Part shown: one piece after another, positions 7,849 to 17,400 of the stretch | How positions within the stretch are numbered: position 1 is the stretch's first letter | How the letters are laid out: each line of letters starts with the position of its first letter | DNA from: Myxococcales bacterium | GTDB lineage: Bacteria; Myxococcota_A; Polyangia; Polyangiales; Polyangiaceae | Direction: 5' to 3' | DNA length: 52,901 nt | NCBI GenBank assembly: GCA_021847645.1 | Contig: JAJZQG010000027.1 | Coordinates: 1 to 52,901 of the forward strand | Translations under genes and position numbers: made by a program | The notes under the pieces: model-generated | Seen by the model: only the letters and a program-made list of their open reading frames with translations | Told to the model about the DNA's origin: nothing | Databases searched by the model: none

Positions 7849-8829
7849 TCAGAACCAAGCGTCGTCGGCGTCGCGGGCCGGCGACAGGCCGACCAGCGAC
7901 TGGCGGGCTTGCGCGACGTCATCGGCGATCTGCGCTTGCAGGGCCTCGATGTCCGGGAACTTGCGCTCCGATCGGATGCGGTGAATCAGGTGGGCGCGCA
8001 GCCGGCTGCCGTACAGATCCTCGTCGACGTCGAACAGGTGTACTTCGACGGCGAATCCGGCATCGACCGTGGGGCGCACGCCGATGTTGCACACACCGGT
8101 GGACAGGCGAGCTGCGCGGCCTTGGGAATCGAGGCGATCCACGGCGACAGCGTACACGCCGTGGGGAGGCAGGGCTTCGTGTACCCAGCTCAGGTTGGCC
8201 GTGGGAAAGCCGAGCGTGCGGGCGCGGCGTTGTCCTTCGACGACTTGTCCGGAGACCGCGTGGGGGCGCCCCAGGACGCGGCGGACCGCGCCGAGGTCCC
8301 CGCGTGCGATGCACTCCCGGGCGCGTGTGCTGGAGTAGCGACCGTGATCATCGCCGAGCAACGGTTCGATCTGGGCTTCGAAGCCGAATCGCCGCCCCAT
8401 GTCGAACAGCGTGCTCAGGTCGCCGGAGCGACGGGAGCCGAAGCGGAAGTTCTCACCGACACGGACACCGCGCGCGTGCAGCTGGTCGACCAGCATGGTT
8501 CGAACGAACTGCTCGGGAGACAGTGAGGCGAACTGCGCATCGAAGTGCTGCACCACCACGCGCATGTCGGGATGTACGCGTCGGATGAGCTCTATCTTGC
8601 GTTCGACCGGTGTCAGGCACGCAGGCGGGGGACGGCCGACCGCGACGGTGGGGTGAGGCTCGAAGGTCAGTGCGACCGGTGCGAGGCCTTGGGCTAGAGC
8701 GTCGTGTACGGCTTGGGAGAGCACGGCCCGGTGACCGAGGTGAACGCCGTCGAAGTTGCCGATGGCAACCAGCGTCGGGCGTCCTGCGAGGTCTTCTACG
8801 CTGATTCCAAACGGTGACATCGACTCCAT
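7849..8829 (-). CDS. ribF: Bifunctional riboflavin kinase / FAD synthetase
   Basis: A 326-residue cytosolic enzyme that phosphorylates riboflavin to FMN and then adenylylates it to FAD. The N-terminal adenylyltransferase half shows IGNFDGVHLGHR and TFEPHP, and a later STRARECIARGD. The C-terminal flavokinase half shows GRTLGFPTANL-type residues (RTLGFPTANL), HGVYAV, and CNIGVRPT. Length matches the family (about 310-340). An alternative ATG four codons in (MSPFG) is equally good. The DUF4912-like gene follows 28 bases downstream. The 168-base upstream gap contains a TTGACA element with a CCGTCC/GGACGG dyad in the promoter spacer. There is no sign of an FMN riboswitch. Confidence 0.95.
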   Translation of the reverse strand: MESMSPFGISVEDLAGRPTLVAIGNFDGVHLGHRAVLSQAVHDALAQGLAPVALTFEPHPTVAVGRPPPACLTPVERKIELIRRVHPDMRVVVQHFDAQFASLSPEQFVRTMLVDQLHARGVRVGENFRFGSRRSGDLSTLFDMGRRFGFEAQIEPLLGDDHGRYSSTRARECIARGDLGAVRRVLGRPHAVSGQVVEGQRRARTLGFPTANLSWVHEALPPHGVYAVAVDRLDSQGRAARLSTGVCNIGVRPTVDAGFAVEVHLFDVDEDLYGSRLRAHLIHRIRSERKFPDIEALQAQIADDVAQARQSLVGLSPARDADDAWF

Positions 8830-8896
8830 AGCAGGGGGCTGGTGCTTCCGTGGGGCCGGGCTGAGCGCAACCGGGCCGCGTTTCAGGTGCAGGAAA

Positions 8897-8926
8897 TGTC
8901 TGGTCCGTCCAACGGACGGTTGTCAA
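8897..8926 (-). promoter_or_regulatory. Candidate promoter of ribF with palindrome in spacer
   Basis: Minus-strand TTGACA (8926-8921), 18 bases, then CAGACA (8902-8897). The spacer holds the dyad CCGTCC-GTT-GGACGG (8919-8905), a possible operator. The -10 is a poor match to TATAAT, but it resembles the CAGACT of the similarly placed element at 10697-10725. Confidence 0.35.
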
Positions 8927-8997
8927 GCCATCCGCCACGTGAGCGTTCGGGCGCGGCTGTCGGCACGCCGTTCAACCCGGAACGCCTGCCGCGCGGG

Positions 8998-10644
8998 TCA
9001 GTACGGAATGTCCTTGAACCCAGCGGGCGGCGTCGTTGTCGCGCCCGCGGGCGGAGCCTGCGGAGGACGCACGACCACCCCGCCTCCATGGCCGCGCGGC
9101 GAGAGCTTCACGGTATGTTCCTTGTCCGACGCCTTGACCGTGATCGTCGCCTTCTGGAAGCCGTCCTTGTTGATGACCAGCTTGTGCTCCTTGTCGTCTG
9201 CAGCGTCGTCGCCCTCGAACTTCACGTCGCAGGGAGTCGGGAAGCACAGCTGCTTGCCCGCTTCGGTCTCAACGCTGGCGCCGTCGGGCTCGGTCACGAA
9301 GTGCATCGTCGCGACCTTGACCGACGCGGTCGGCGGAGCGACCGGTGGCGCGGTGACGGTCTGGGAGGGGGTTGCGATCGACGGCGCGGTCGTGGCGGAG
9401 GTCGCGGCGGTGTCGCCCGTGGCCGGTCCGGTGTCGCGGGTGGCGTACAGCGCGACGCCGCCGATGCCCAGCACGACGAACGCTCCGATGGCGATGGCGA
9501 GCACGCCCATCGACCCCTTCTTCTTGGGGTAGAGCTGCTCGTCGACCGTGGCTGTGGCCTGCTGGCCGAGCACTGGGCCGGACTGGCTCGAAGAGCCGGT
9601 AGGCGACAGGAACATGGGCTGGTTGGGGCCGGAGCCGGTGCCCGGGGCCACCGCGCCCGAACCCGAGGAGCTGGAGACCGCGAGGAAGTCGCCGGAGCTG
9701 AGCACACCGGACAGGGTCGCGGTCATGGCGCCGCCGCCCACGGCCTTGAGCGCGTTGAGCAACTGCTCCATGGAGCTGAAGCGCTTGTCGGGCTCCTTCT
9801 CCAGGCACTTGAAGATGACCTCTTCGGTGACCTGGTTGGCCTGCACCTCGGGGTTCATCACCCGAAGCGGGGGCGGCGCCTCGTTGACGTGCGCCATCAT
9901 GATGTGCACCGAGTTGGGCCGGTCGAACGGGACCTTGCCCGTGAGCATCTCGTACATGATGATGCCCAGGGCGTAGATGTCGGTTCGCCCGTCGACCTTG
10001 TCGCCCTTGATTTGCTCGGGCGCCATGTACTTGGGCGAGCCCATGAACAGGCCCGCCTGCGTCAGGTCTTCTCCGCGCTCGTCGCCCACGTTCTTGACCA
10101 GACCGAAGTCCAGCACCTTGACGAAGTCGCGCTCGTCGGAGTGCTCCACCAGGAAGATGTTCGCAGGCTTCAGATCGCGGTGGATTACGCCGAGCGAATG
10201 GGCTTCCCGCAGGCTTCGGCACACCTGCCTGGCAATGTGCGCGCAGCGTTCCTCGTTGAAAGCGCCCTCCTCCCGGAGCGTGCGATGCAGCGTCCGCCCC
10301 TCGAGGTACTCCATTGCCATGTAGTAGACTTCGTCGTCGGTCCGGCCGTAGTCGAAGATGGTGACCGTGTTGGGGTGCGTGAGCTTCGACGCGATCGAGG
10401 CCTCGAGGAAGAAACGCTTGTGGAACTCGGGGTCGTGGTCGCCGGCGTACTTCGGGTTCAGAACCTTCAGCGCGCAGGTACGCCCCAGCGGTGCCTGTTC
10501 GGCACGGTAGACTTTCCCCATGCCGCCGCGTGCGATGAGCGAGACGACCTTGAAACGCTCATTGATGAGGCGTCCGATGAGGGGATCCGGTGCGTTTACC
10601 GAGGATCGACCGGTGGTCGAGGCCTGTGCCGAGCCATCTGACAT
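8998..10644 (-). CDS. Ser/Thr protein kinase with membrane anchor and PEGA domain
   Basis: A 548-residue Hanks-type (PknB-like) kinase. The ATG at 10644 is chosen because it gives a short hydrophilic lead-in to the kinase domain; farther upstream the frame collides with holA. The kinase domain spans about 31-290: ARGGMGKVY loop, CALKVL with Lys60, HRDLKPANIF, DFG, GSPKYMAPEQ and the DIYALG helix. A low-complexity Ser/Gly/Thr linker follows, then one membrane helix at about 378-402, a Thr/Ala/Pro stalk, and a PEGA-like beta domain (TEPDGASVET, then KDGFQKATITV) at about 445-535 outside the cytoplasm. The layout suggests an envelope-sensing kinase. All catalytic residues are present. It is transcribed divergently from holA and is the first gene of the minus-strand run that contains ribF. 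Confidence 0.92.
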   Translation of the reverse strand: MSDGSAQASTTGRSSVNAPDPLIGRLINERFKVVSLIARGGMGKVYRAEQAPLGRTCALKVLNPKYAGDHDPEFHKRFFLEASIASKLTHPNTVTIFDYGRTDDEVYYMAMEYLEGRTLHRTLREEGAFNEERCAHIARQVCRSLREAHSLGVIHRDLKPANIFLVEHSDERDFVKVLDFGLVKNVGDERGEDLTQAGLFMGSPKYMAPEQIKGDKVDGRTDIYALGIIMYEMLTGKVPFDRPNSVHIMMAHVNEAPPPLRVMNPEVQANQVTEEVIFKCLEKEPDKRFSSMEQLLNALKAVGGGAMTATLSGVLSSGDFLAVSSSSGSGAVAPGTGSGPNQPMFLSPTGSSSQSGPVLGQQATATVDEQLYPKKKGSMGVLAIAIGAFVVLGIGGVALYATRDTGPATGDTAATSATTAPSIATPSQTVTAPPVAPPTASVKVATMHFVTEPDGASVETEAGKQLCFPTPCDVKFEGDDAADDKEHKLVINKDGFQKATITVKASDKEHTVKLSPRGHGGGVVVRPPQAPPAGATTTPPAGFKDIPY

Positions 10645-10696
10645 CTGTGAATGCTCCGACGCTGGAGGCCGGAAAAATACCTGTGCCTTGCAACGA

Positions 10697-10725
10697 AGTC
10701 TGCCTGGGTGCATCGCACCTGTCAA
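10697..10725 (-). promoter_or_regulatory. Candidate promoter of the PEGA kinase
   Basis: Minus-strand TTGACA (10725-10720), 17 bases, CAGACT (10702-10697), about 50 bases before the kinase ATG. The -35 is a perfect match and the -10 is poor. The pattern is shared with the element in front of ribF. Confidence 0.35.
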
Positions 10726-10879
10726 TTCTCCATCCCCCTTGGCCCGCGGTTCGTGGTCGTTGCCGCTGAAATCAGGTCGAATCGGCCGACGCTCGGGGTC
10801 GGGGGCGTGAGGCCAGCCAGACGCGCCCGACCACGCATCGGAGCTTGATCGTGCCGCCAGTCCCAGATAGGGGTGCAGC

Positions 10880-11923
10880 GTGACCCCCGACGACGCCATC
10901 CGAGAAGCCCAGGGCTCCGCACTGCGTCCCGTCTACCTGGTCGTCGGCGAGGAACGCGTTCTCGCCGAACGTGTCATCGCCGCCATTCGCAAGGCCGCGC
11001 TCGAGGGTGGGCTGCCGGACTTCAACGAGGATTCCATCTCTGCCAACGACGCGACCATCGACCGGGTGATGAACGCGGTGCGTACCGCGCCCATGATGGC
11101 CAGGAAGCGTTTCGTGCTCGTCAAGGCGTTGGAGCGCTGGGACGAGGCCGCGGGGGAAAAAGGCAAGGCGTCTTCGCAGGGGGGCCTGGAGGCGCTCGAG
11201 ACGCTCGCGGCGTACGCGGCTCAGCCCATCGACTCCACGTGTCTGCTGCTGGTGGCGAGCAAGCTCGACGGCCGCCGCAAGCTCGCCTCCCTCGCGCGCA
11301 CCAAGGGCTTTGCGGTCGCGTGCGAACCGGTGCCTCGCGCGGCGTTGCCTCGCTTCATCGAGCGCGAGGCGCGCGAACGCGGACACCAGGTCCCTGCCGA
11401 CGTGGCCGATCTGCTTGCGGAGGTCGCAGGTCCGGAGCTCGGCGGCGTGCTCGACGCACTCGAGCGCCTGTCGCTGTACGTAGGCAAGGACGCCCCGATT
11501 ACCGAGGCCGACGTCGCGGCGTGTGTCACGCGCATCCGGCCCTCGTCGGTCTGGGAGCTGGTGGGCGCGGTGGGACGGCGCGACGCGGCGACCGCGCTGC
11601 GCGTGTTCGCCGACGTGTACGAGCCGCAAGATCGAGGTTTGCCGTTGGTGGGGCTGCTGGCTTGGTCGACCCGGCAGCTGATCCGGTTTGCGGCGGCGAG
11701 CCGGCAGGGAGCGAGCGCGGAAGCGGCTGCGAAGGCTGCCGGGGCTCCGCCGTTTCGCGCGCGCGATCTGGCTGCCCAGGTCCGCAAGACTTCCGAGCGG
11801 GATCTGGAGCGATGGCTATCGGTTCTCGCCGAAGCCGATCTGGCCCTCAAGGGCTCGCGGCGCCCTGCTCGCGCCATCCTCGAATCCGCCATCTTGACGA
11901 TGACTCAAACGGCTCCCAAGTGA
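10880..11923 (+). CDS. holA: DNA polymerase III delta subunit
   Basis: A 347-residue clamp-loader subunit that opens the beta sliding clamp. The N-terminal part reads RPVYLVVGEERVLAERVI, the usual delta start with a degenerate P-loop position. It is followed by RTAPMMARKRFVLVKALERW, a central LLLVASKLDGRRKL, and the helical C-terminal collar domain (SVWELVGAVGRRDAATAL, then GLPLVGLLAWSTRQLIR). Length fits the family. The start is a GTG at 10880. It is divergent from the kinase gene across a 235-base gap. Delta does not need ATPase residues, so the poor Walker motif is expected. Confidence 0.93.
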   Translation: MTPDDAIREAQGSALRPVYLVVGEERVLAERVIAAIRKAALEGGLPDFNEDSISANDATIDRVMNAVRTAPMMARKRFVLVKALERWDEAAGEKGKASSQGGLEALETLAAYAAQPIDSTCLLLVASKLDGRRKLASLARTKGFAVACEPVPRAALPRFIEREARERGHQVPADVADLLAEVAGPELGGVLDALERLSLYVGKDAPITEADVAACVTRIRPSSVWELVGAVGRRDAATALRVFADVYEPQDRGLPLVGLLAWSTRQLIRFAAASRQGASAEAAAKAAGAPPFRARDLAAQVRKTSERDLERWLSVLAEADLALKGSRRPARAILESAILTMTQTAPK

Positions 11924-12028
11924 TTTGAGCGAGTTCGTCATGAATCAGAAAGCGACGGGAGCGGATCCCCCAGCATCGAATTGGCTAGAGAGACAATCAT
12001 TGCCGGAAACAACAGGAGTGACGGAATC

Positions 12029-12871
12029 ATGAGCGATAGACTCATGTCGACAGGTGACGTGGCTGAAGTCCTCGGGGTGAGCGAGGCCACGGTCAAGCGA
12101 TGGGCAGACGCAGGTACCTTGACGTGTATCCGTACCCCCGGCGGACACCGCAAGTTTCGCCTCCGCGACATTGCCATGCACCTCGCGTCGCGGCGCGGGC
12201 CGGGGGAAACGGGCGCGACGCCCACCGACGAAGATCGTCAGATCGAGGAGCTGGTGAGCGGGCTTCTGGTGGGCGATACCGAGAAGGCGATGGGAGCCGT
12301 CGCCACGGCGCGCTTGCAGCGCAGCTCGTTCGCCGCGATCGCGGATACGTTGCTGTACCCCGCCGTGCTCCGGGTAGGTCAAGCTTGCACGGCCGGGCGA
12401 TGCGAGACCTTCCACCAGCACATCGCCTTCAACACCCTCATCGACGTGTGCTCGCGACAGCGGCAAGGGCTGCGAGCGCCCGGGAGCGTTCGCGGCCGCA
12501 TGATCGCGGCCCCCATGCCGGGCGAGCCCAATGACTTGCTCGCACGGCTCTCCACGCTGGTCGGCGTCGAGAGCGGCCTCGAACCGTACCTCCTCGGAAC
12601 CGGCCTCTCGCCCAACAGCGTCAGCCGCGCGGCCGAAGACCTGGGCGCGTCGTGGGTCGTGCTGTCCGGCGGACCTACCGAAGTCGCACCGGGGCTCGTG
12701 CAGTACGTCGAGGCCGTACTCGCCGGGACCGAGCGTTCCCGCGCTCGCGTCGTGTGCGTTTGCGCCGACCCCAGCCGTCTCGAAGGATTGCCCGAGGACG
12801 TGCTGAGCGTGCGCGATCTGCGCGAAACCGAGAGCCTCCTGGCTCCCGTCGCACTCCGGATGGTCCGCTAG
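12029..12871 (+). CDS. MerR-type regulator with degenerate cobalamin-binding-like sensor
   Basis: A 280-residue putative transcription factor. The ATG at 12029 is chosen for AGGAG at 12014-12018. Residues 1-55 are a MerR/BldC-type winged helix (STGDVAEVLGVSEATVKRW, RTPGGHRKFRLRD). Residues 70-148 resemble the four-helix cap of B12-binding regulators (LLVGDTEKAM, LLYPAVLRVGQAC). Residues 157-280 resemble the Rossmann-like B12 domain (IAAPMPGEPNDLL, LGTGLSPNSVSRAAEDLGASWVVLS). The key B12 positions are altered: the cap Trp is Cys120, the Glu-His pair is Gln130-His131, and the cobalt-ligand His of GExHxxG is Asn168, with Leu for the last Gly. CarH/LitR-like ancestry is likely, but binding of adenosylcobalamin is doubtful. 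Neighbours are housekeeping genes, so targets are unknown. Confidence 0.8.
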   Translation: MSDRLMSTGDVAEVLGVSEATVKRWADAGTLTCIRTPGGHRKFRLRDIAMHLASRRGPGETGATPTDEDRQIEELVSGLLVGDTEKAMGAVATARLQRSSFAAIADTLLYPAVLRVGQACTAGRCETFHQHIAFNTLIDVCSRQRQGLRAPGSVRGRMIAAPMPGEPNDLLARLSTLVGVESGLEPYLLGTGLSPNSVSRAAEDLGASWVVLSGGPTEVAPGLVQYVEAVLAGTERSRARVVCVCADPSRLEGLPEDVLSVRDLRETESLLAPVALRMVR

Positions 12872-12900
12872 CCAGCCCGCCCGCTCATCCGGACAGGATC

Positions 12901-14325
12901 TCAGCTCCCTGAATCCTTTGCACGCTCCTTGTCCGCCTTTGCCGCAGCGAACCGCTGACGGAGCTTGGCCGCGTACCCCTCCTTGTTCTCCTGCCGAACG
13001 CGCGCGATGGCCAACGCGTCCGCCGGCACGTCGCGCGTCACCGTCGTGCCCGTCGCAACGTAAGCGTTCTCGCCGATCGTGACCGGCGCGACTACCTGCG
13101 AGTCGCTGCCGATGAACGCGCCCTTGCCAATCACGGTCTTGTGCTTCTGGAAGCCGTCATAGTTGCAGAAGATCGTGCCTGCCCCCACGTTCGCTCCCTC
13201 GCCGATCTCGCCGTCGCCCAGGTACGCCAGGTGATTGGCCTTGGCCCCCTTGTGCATCACTGTCTTCTTGGTCTCGACGAAGTTGCCCACGTGGGCGCCC
13301 TCTCCGATCGTGCTGTGCGGACGCAGATGGGCGAACGGTCCGATCTGGGCCGACGCTGCCACGATCGAGTCGGTGATCACGCTGTAGGGTTTGACCCAAG
13401 CGTCCGGCCCGATGGTAGCGTTGTCGATCACGGTGCCCACGTCGATGCGGGCGCCGGCCGCGATGCGCGTGTTGCCCCGCAGCACCACGTTCGCTTCGAT
13501 GGTGGCGTCGGGCTCGATCTGCACGGCGTCGTCGATCCGGGCGCCGTCACGTACGGTCGCCCCGGCGCGCTGCAGCCGATAGATGATTCTGGCTTGCATC
13601 AGGCGGTCCGCCTCGGCCAGCTGAGCCCGGTCGTTGACGCCCACCAGGCTCGACGGGTCGCCCGGGACATCGACGACGGCGTTGCGGGCCGCGGCGATCG
13701 CCACGATGTCCGTCAGGTACAGCTCGCCCTGCGCGTTGTCGGGCTGCAGCAGCGTCAGCGCTTCGCGCAGGAAGCTCGCACGAGCGCAGTACACGCCCGG
13801 GTTGACCTCGTCGATCGCCCGCTGTGCGTGGGTCAAATCCCGGTCCTCGCGAATAGCCAGCACGCGCCCGTGGTCGTCGCGCAAGATGCGCCCATAGCCC
13901 CGTGGATCGGCCACCCTGCACGTGAGCAGCGCCAGCTGCGCGGACGGGGTCCGGTCCAACGCTTCGGCCAACGCGACCAGGTCCGCGGCCACGAGAAGCG
14001 GTGTATCGCCATACACGATCAGGACGCGCTGGGCGTCCTCGGGCAGAGCGGGCAGCCCTTGCAGGGCGGCATGGCCTGTTCCGCGCTGCTCGGCCTGGAC
14101 GGCCAGGGTGACGCTGCTGCCGAATGCGTCGCGCAGGTAGGGAGCGACCTTCTCGCGCTCATGACCCACCACCACCACGATCCGGGTGGCGCCCGCGTCG
14201 AGCACGCACTGAATGGGGTAGTGAACGAGAGGACGGCCCGAGACCAGGTGCATGACCTTGGGCACGGCACTCTTCATGCGTTTGCCATGGCCGGCGGCGA
14301 GAACCAGTGCGCAGAGCTCCGACAT
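12901..14325 (-). CDS. glmU: Bifunctional UDP-GlcNAc pyrophosphorylase / glucosamine-1-phosphate acetyltransferase
   Basis: A 474-residue enzyme that makes UDP-N-acetylglucosamine for peptidoglycan and LPS. The N-terminal uridylyltransferase half has LAAGHGKRMKSAVPKVMH and YGDTPLL. The C-terminal half is a left-handed beta helix with many hexapeptide turns (such as IGPFAHLRPHSTIGEGAHVGN without gaps in register), and carries the acetyltransferase KANHLAYLGD and NYDGFQKH motifs. Length is slightly above the usual 455-465 because of a charged Lys/Asp/Glu tail. The gene stands alone on the minus strand between the MerR-type regulator (convergent) and the giant lipoprotein gene (divergent). Confidence 0.96.
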   Translation of the reverse strand: MSELCALVLAAGHGKRMKSAVPKVMHLVSGRPLVHYPIQCVLDAGATRIVVVVGHEREKVAPYLRDAFGSSVTLAVQAEQRGTGHAALQGLPALPEDAQRVLIVYGDTPLLVAADLVALAEALDRTPSAQLALLTCRVADPRGYGRILRDDHGRVLAIREDRDLTHAQRAIDEVNPGVYCARASFLREALTLLQPDNAQGELYLTDIVAIAAARNAVVDVPGDPSSLVGVNDRAQLAEADRLMQARIIYRLQRAGATVRDGARIDDAVQIEPDATIEANVVLRGNTRIAAGARIDVGTVIDNATIGPDAWVKPYSVITDSIVAASAQIGPFAHLRPHSTIGEGAHVGNFVETKKTVMHKGAKANHLAYLGDGEIGEGANVGAGTIFCNYDGFQKHKTVIGKGAFIGSDSQVVAPVTIGENAYVATGTTVTRDVPADALAIARVRQENKEGYAAKLRQRFAAAKADKERAKDSGS

Positions 14326-14412
14326 GGCCGCGGAGGTATCCCATTCGGAGCGATGGGGAAAGGGGCGATCGGTGGCGCGTTGCGTTATGCGTCAATGCGC
14401 GTGCGAGCAACC

Positions 14413-14433
14413 GCAGAAGACTTCCGCTTCTGC
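14413..14433. promoter_or_regulatory. Inverted repeat in glmU / giant-lipoprotein divergent region
   Basis: GCAGAAG (14413-14419) and CTTCTGC (14427-14433) are perfectly complementary around a seven-base centre, about 65 bases before the lipoprotein start and 90 before glmU. Candidate operator or leader hairpin for either gene. Confidence 0.3.
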
Positions 14434-14496
14434 AAACGGCCGCCCGGTTGCTAATCTAGAGCGTTGCACAACCGGATGAAGGAAAGGGGTGGTCGC

Positions 14497-17400
14497 GTGA
14501 GAAGGCTGCCACAGTCACTTGGGCTCGCTGCGATATTCGCGCTTTCCGTCGTAGCGTGCTCGGACAACTTCGACACGACGCGTGCCGCGCGTCCGTACGC
14601 GGCAAAGTCCACCCTGGGCCAGGAGATTTACGGGGTTCTTTGCGATCGCGTGGGGGCGGGCGCGTTGAACGAGGACCCGATGGGGCTTTCGTTCCACGCC
14701 GTGTGCCACCCCGACGGCGATGGCAATTACGCCGACAAGGTCGATACGTCGAAGCTTCCGCCGGTCGAAGGCACCGCGGCGGTCACGCGCAATCTGGCCG
14801 TGGCGAAGGTCGAGGCGCTTGCGCGAGACCGGACCGAGTTGGTCAAGGCGTTGGACGTCATCCTGCCGGACATCGAGATCGACGATCCGTACGCGACGAC
14901 GCCCAGCAAGGTGCGTCTGCACCAGGCGTTGAAGATCCTGATCCAGCGGCTCAACCCGCTGTACGACTCCAACCCGCTCGCCTCCGAAGGGGCGTCGCCC
15001 GACCCGCTGCTGCCGTCGGCCACGCAATCGCTGGCGCGGCTGTTCCAGGCGATGATCGACTCGCCCACGGCGCAGCAGGCGCTCTCGCAGATTGGAGGGC
15101 GCAAGGGGTATCGTCCTCTTTCGGTGGGGCTGGGGGCGATCGCGCCGGTCCTGCAGTATCCGAATCTGCGGGCCATCTCGCAGCAATCGGTGCGGATCCT
15201 GAGTCCTGGCGGGCCGGCGCGCGACCAGTTCGTGCAAGTGCTCAACGTGGCCCACGAAGAGCTGCGCACCTCCGAGACCGAGCTGCCGATGGCGCCCCTG
15301 GTCGTCGACGACGCGATCGACCAGCCGAATCGTCCGCGGGACAACCTCGAGATCCTATCGAACGTGCTGTTGGCGACCGATCCCTCGTTCGAAGGCGAAG
15401 CGACGCACACGGGGCTGATCGTGCAGCGCGACTACCGGGGCTTTGCGTGGGTGGCGGGAAGCGTTCCGGGCGTGGCCGGCACGGTACCGGCGCCGTTCGC
15501 GGACAAGGACGGTGACGGGCTGGCGGACGTGGACCTGTTCGGACGATTCGTCGGATTGGACGGCAAGCCGGTGGCGGTGGACCTTCCGTTCACGGTGCCG
15601 GGAGAAACGAGAGTGCGGGCGCCCGATGCCATGGGGCGCGCGGTGCTCGATGACAACGGCACTCCCGCCTACGAGTACATCGACACGAACACCACGCTGA
15701 CGGCGTCGCTGCTTCGCGACGTGATCGATCTAGTGGATCCGAATCCGGCCGACGATCGGGAGACGCTGATGGACGCGCTGGCCGGCGCGTACGTGCTGTT
15801 TGGGGATCGGCTGTCGAACCAGCAAGCGGTCTACGGAGACGGCACCAAGTTCGCGAAGAAGACCATCAACTACACGGGCTTCGACCCGGACACCTCGCCG
15901 CTGGTGGACCTGGTCTACGCGGTGGGGCAGATCCTGGGCGATCCGCAGAGCGACGACTTCCTGCAGCAGATGATCGACCTGTTCCAGAACCACCCGAACG
16001 ACATGGCGCGGGTGGTCGGCGCCGCGTTGAAGATGAAGGACATCGCGGACAAGTATCCGGACGTCTCGCTGCCGGCCAAGTCCGACGTGTGGGACGAGAT
16101 GATGGACGTGGTGACGAACATCAGCGCGGTCGGTCCGGGCATCCAGCCGGGGGCGAGCTGGGACTCGTCGCTGCTCGAGGATCTGCTGCTGGCGCTGGGC
16201 GACGACCGGGTGATCGGGCACGCGAACATGCACGACGGGTTGGGCGACGTGTACGCGAAGTTCGCGACGTACCGCGACGTGATGAGCTACGACCCAAGCA
16301 AGATTAACGGGCCGGCGATCAACAAGACGGCGGGCGGCAACACGCCGGTGACGCCGGTGGATCGGACCAAGCCGTACACGGGCGAGAACCGCAGCGCGCT
16401 GCAGCGCTCGCTGCAGATGATCTTCGACTCGACGCGGACCAAGTCGTGCAACAAGGCGGGGGCGCAGCTGCACCTCATCACCAACGTGCCGATCCTCGGC
16501 AAGATGTCGATGACCTACCCGAACGACGCGCTCTTCAGCATCGCTTGCCCGTTCAGCAAGCAGGATCCGATCCCGGAGTGCGGCGTCTACTCGATCGACA
16601 ACATGACGGTGTTCTACCTGCAGAGCCTGATCGAGGACGATCCGAACCTGCCGGCGGACTGGAACCGTCACCAGGCCAACCTGGTGGTCAAGGACGACTG
16701 CCTCAACGGCCTCGCGAGCACGCTCGGGCTGGACATGAACGCGACGTTCCGGAACTCGAGCGGCATCGAGGGTCTCACCACGCATCCGACGCACACGGCG
16801 CTCGACCGTCTGGTGTTCTTCGGAGCGGACTCGACGAACTACCCGAACATGTCCGACAAGGACCAGTTTTTGGGCAGCACCAACAAGACGACGGGCGACT
16901 TCATCATGGGGCTGCAGGATCCGATCGGCTCGCGCGTGTGCGATCCCGCGAACGACCCCAATGGCCAAGGCGTCAATGTCTGCACGTCGATGAACGACCT
17001 GCTGCGCTTGCGCAACCCGGGCGTTCTGTTCCTGTGGGAGCAATTCGGCTTTGCGGACGCGAACCGTCCGGTGCTCACCGCGTTCTACACGCACGAGTCC
17101 GAGCAGCTGTTCGCCGACGCGATCGACGTGCTGCACTGGAACTGGGCGGACAACACGCACGGCGCCGAGTGCGACAAGACGGGCACTACGAAGACCAACC
17201 GCAGGTACTGCTCGGAGGACGGGTTGGTTCGCTACGAGCCGATCCTGGCCGAGGACCTGCAGAACACCGAGATCGTTCCGGCGCTGCACGACCTGATCAA
17301 GAACGTGCTGGCCAAGGAGACGATCGAGAGCAAGCGCTACCGCGTGGCGATCGGCGCTCCGAGCCAGGAGCGTCGAGGGACCGAGGTGCTGGCGGCGATG

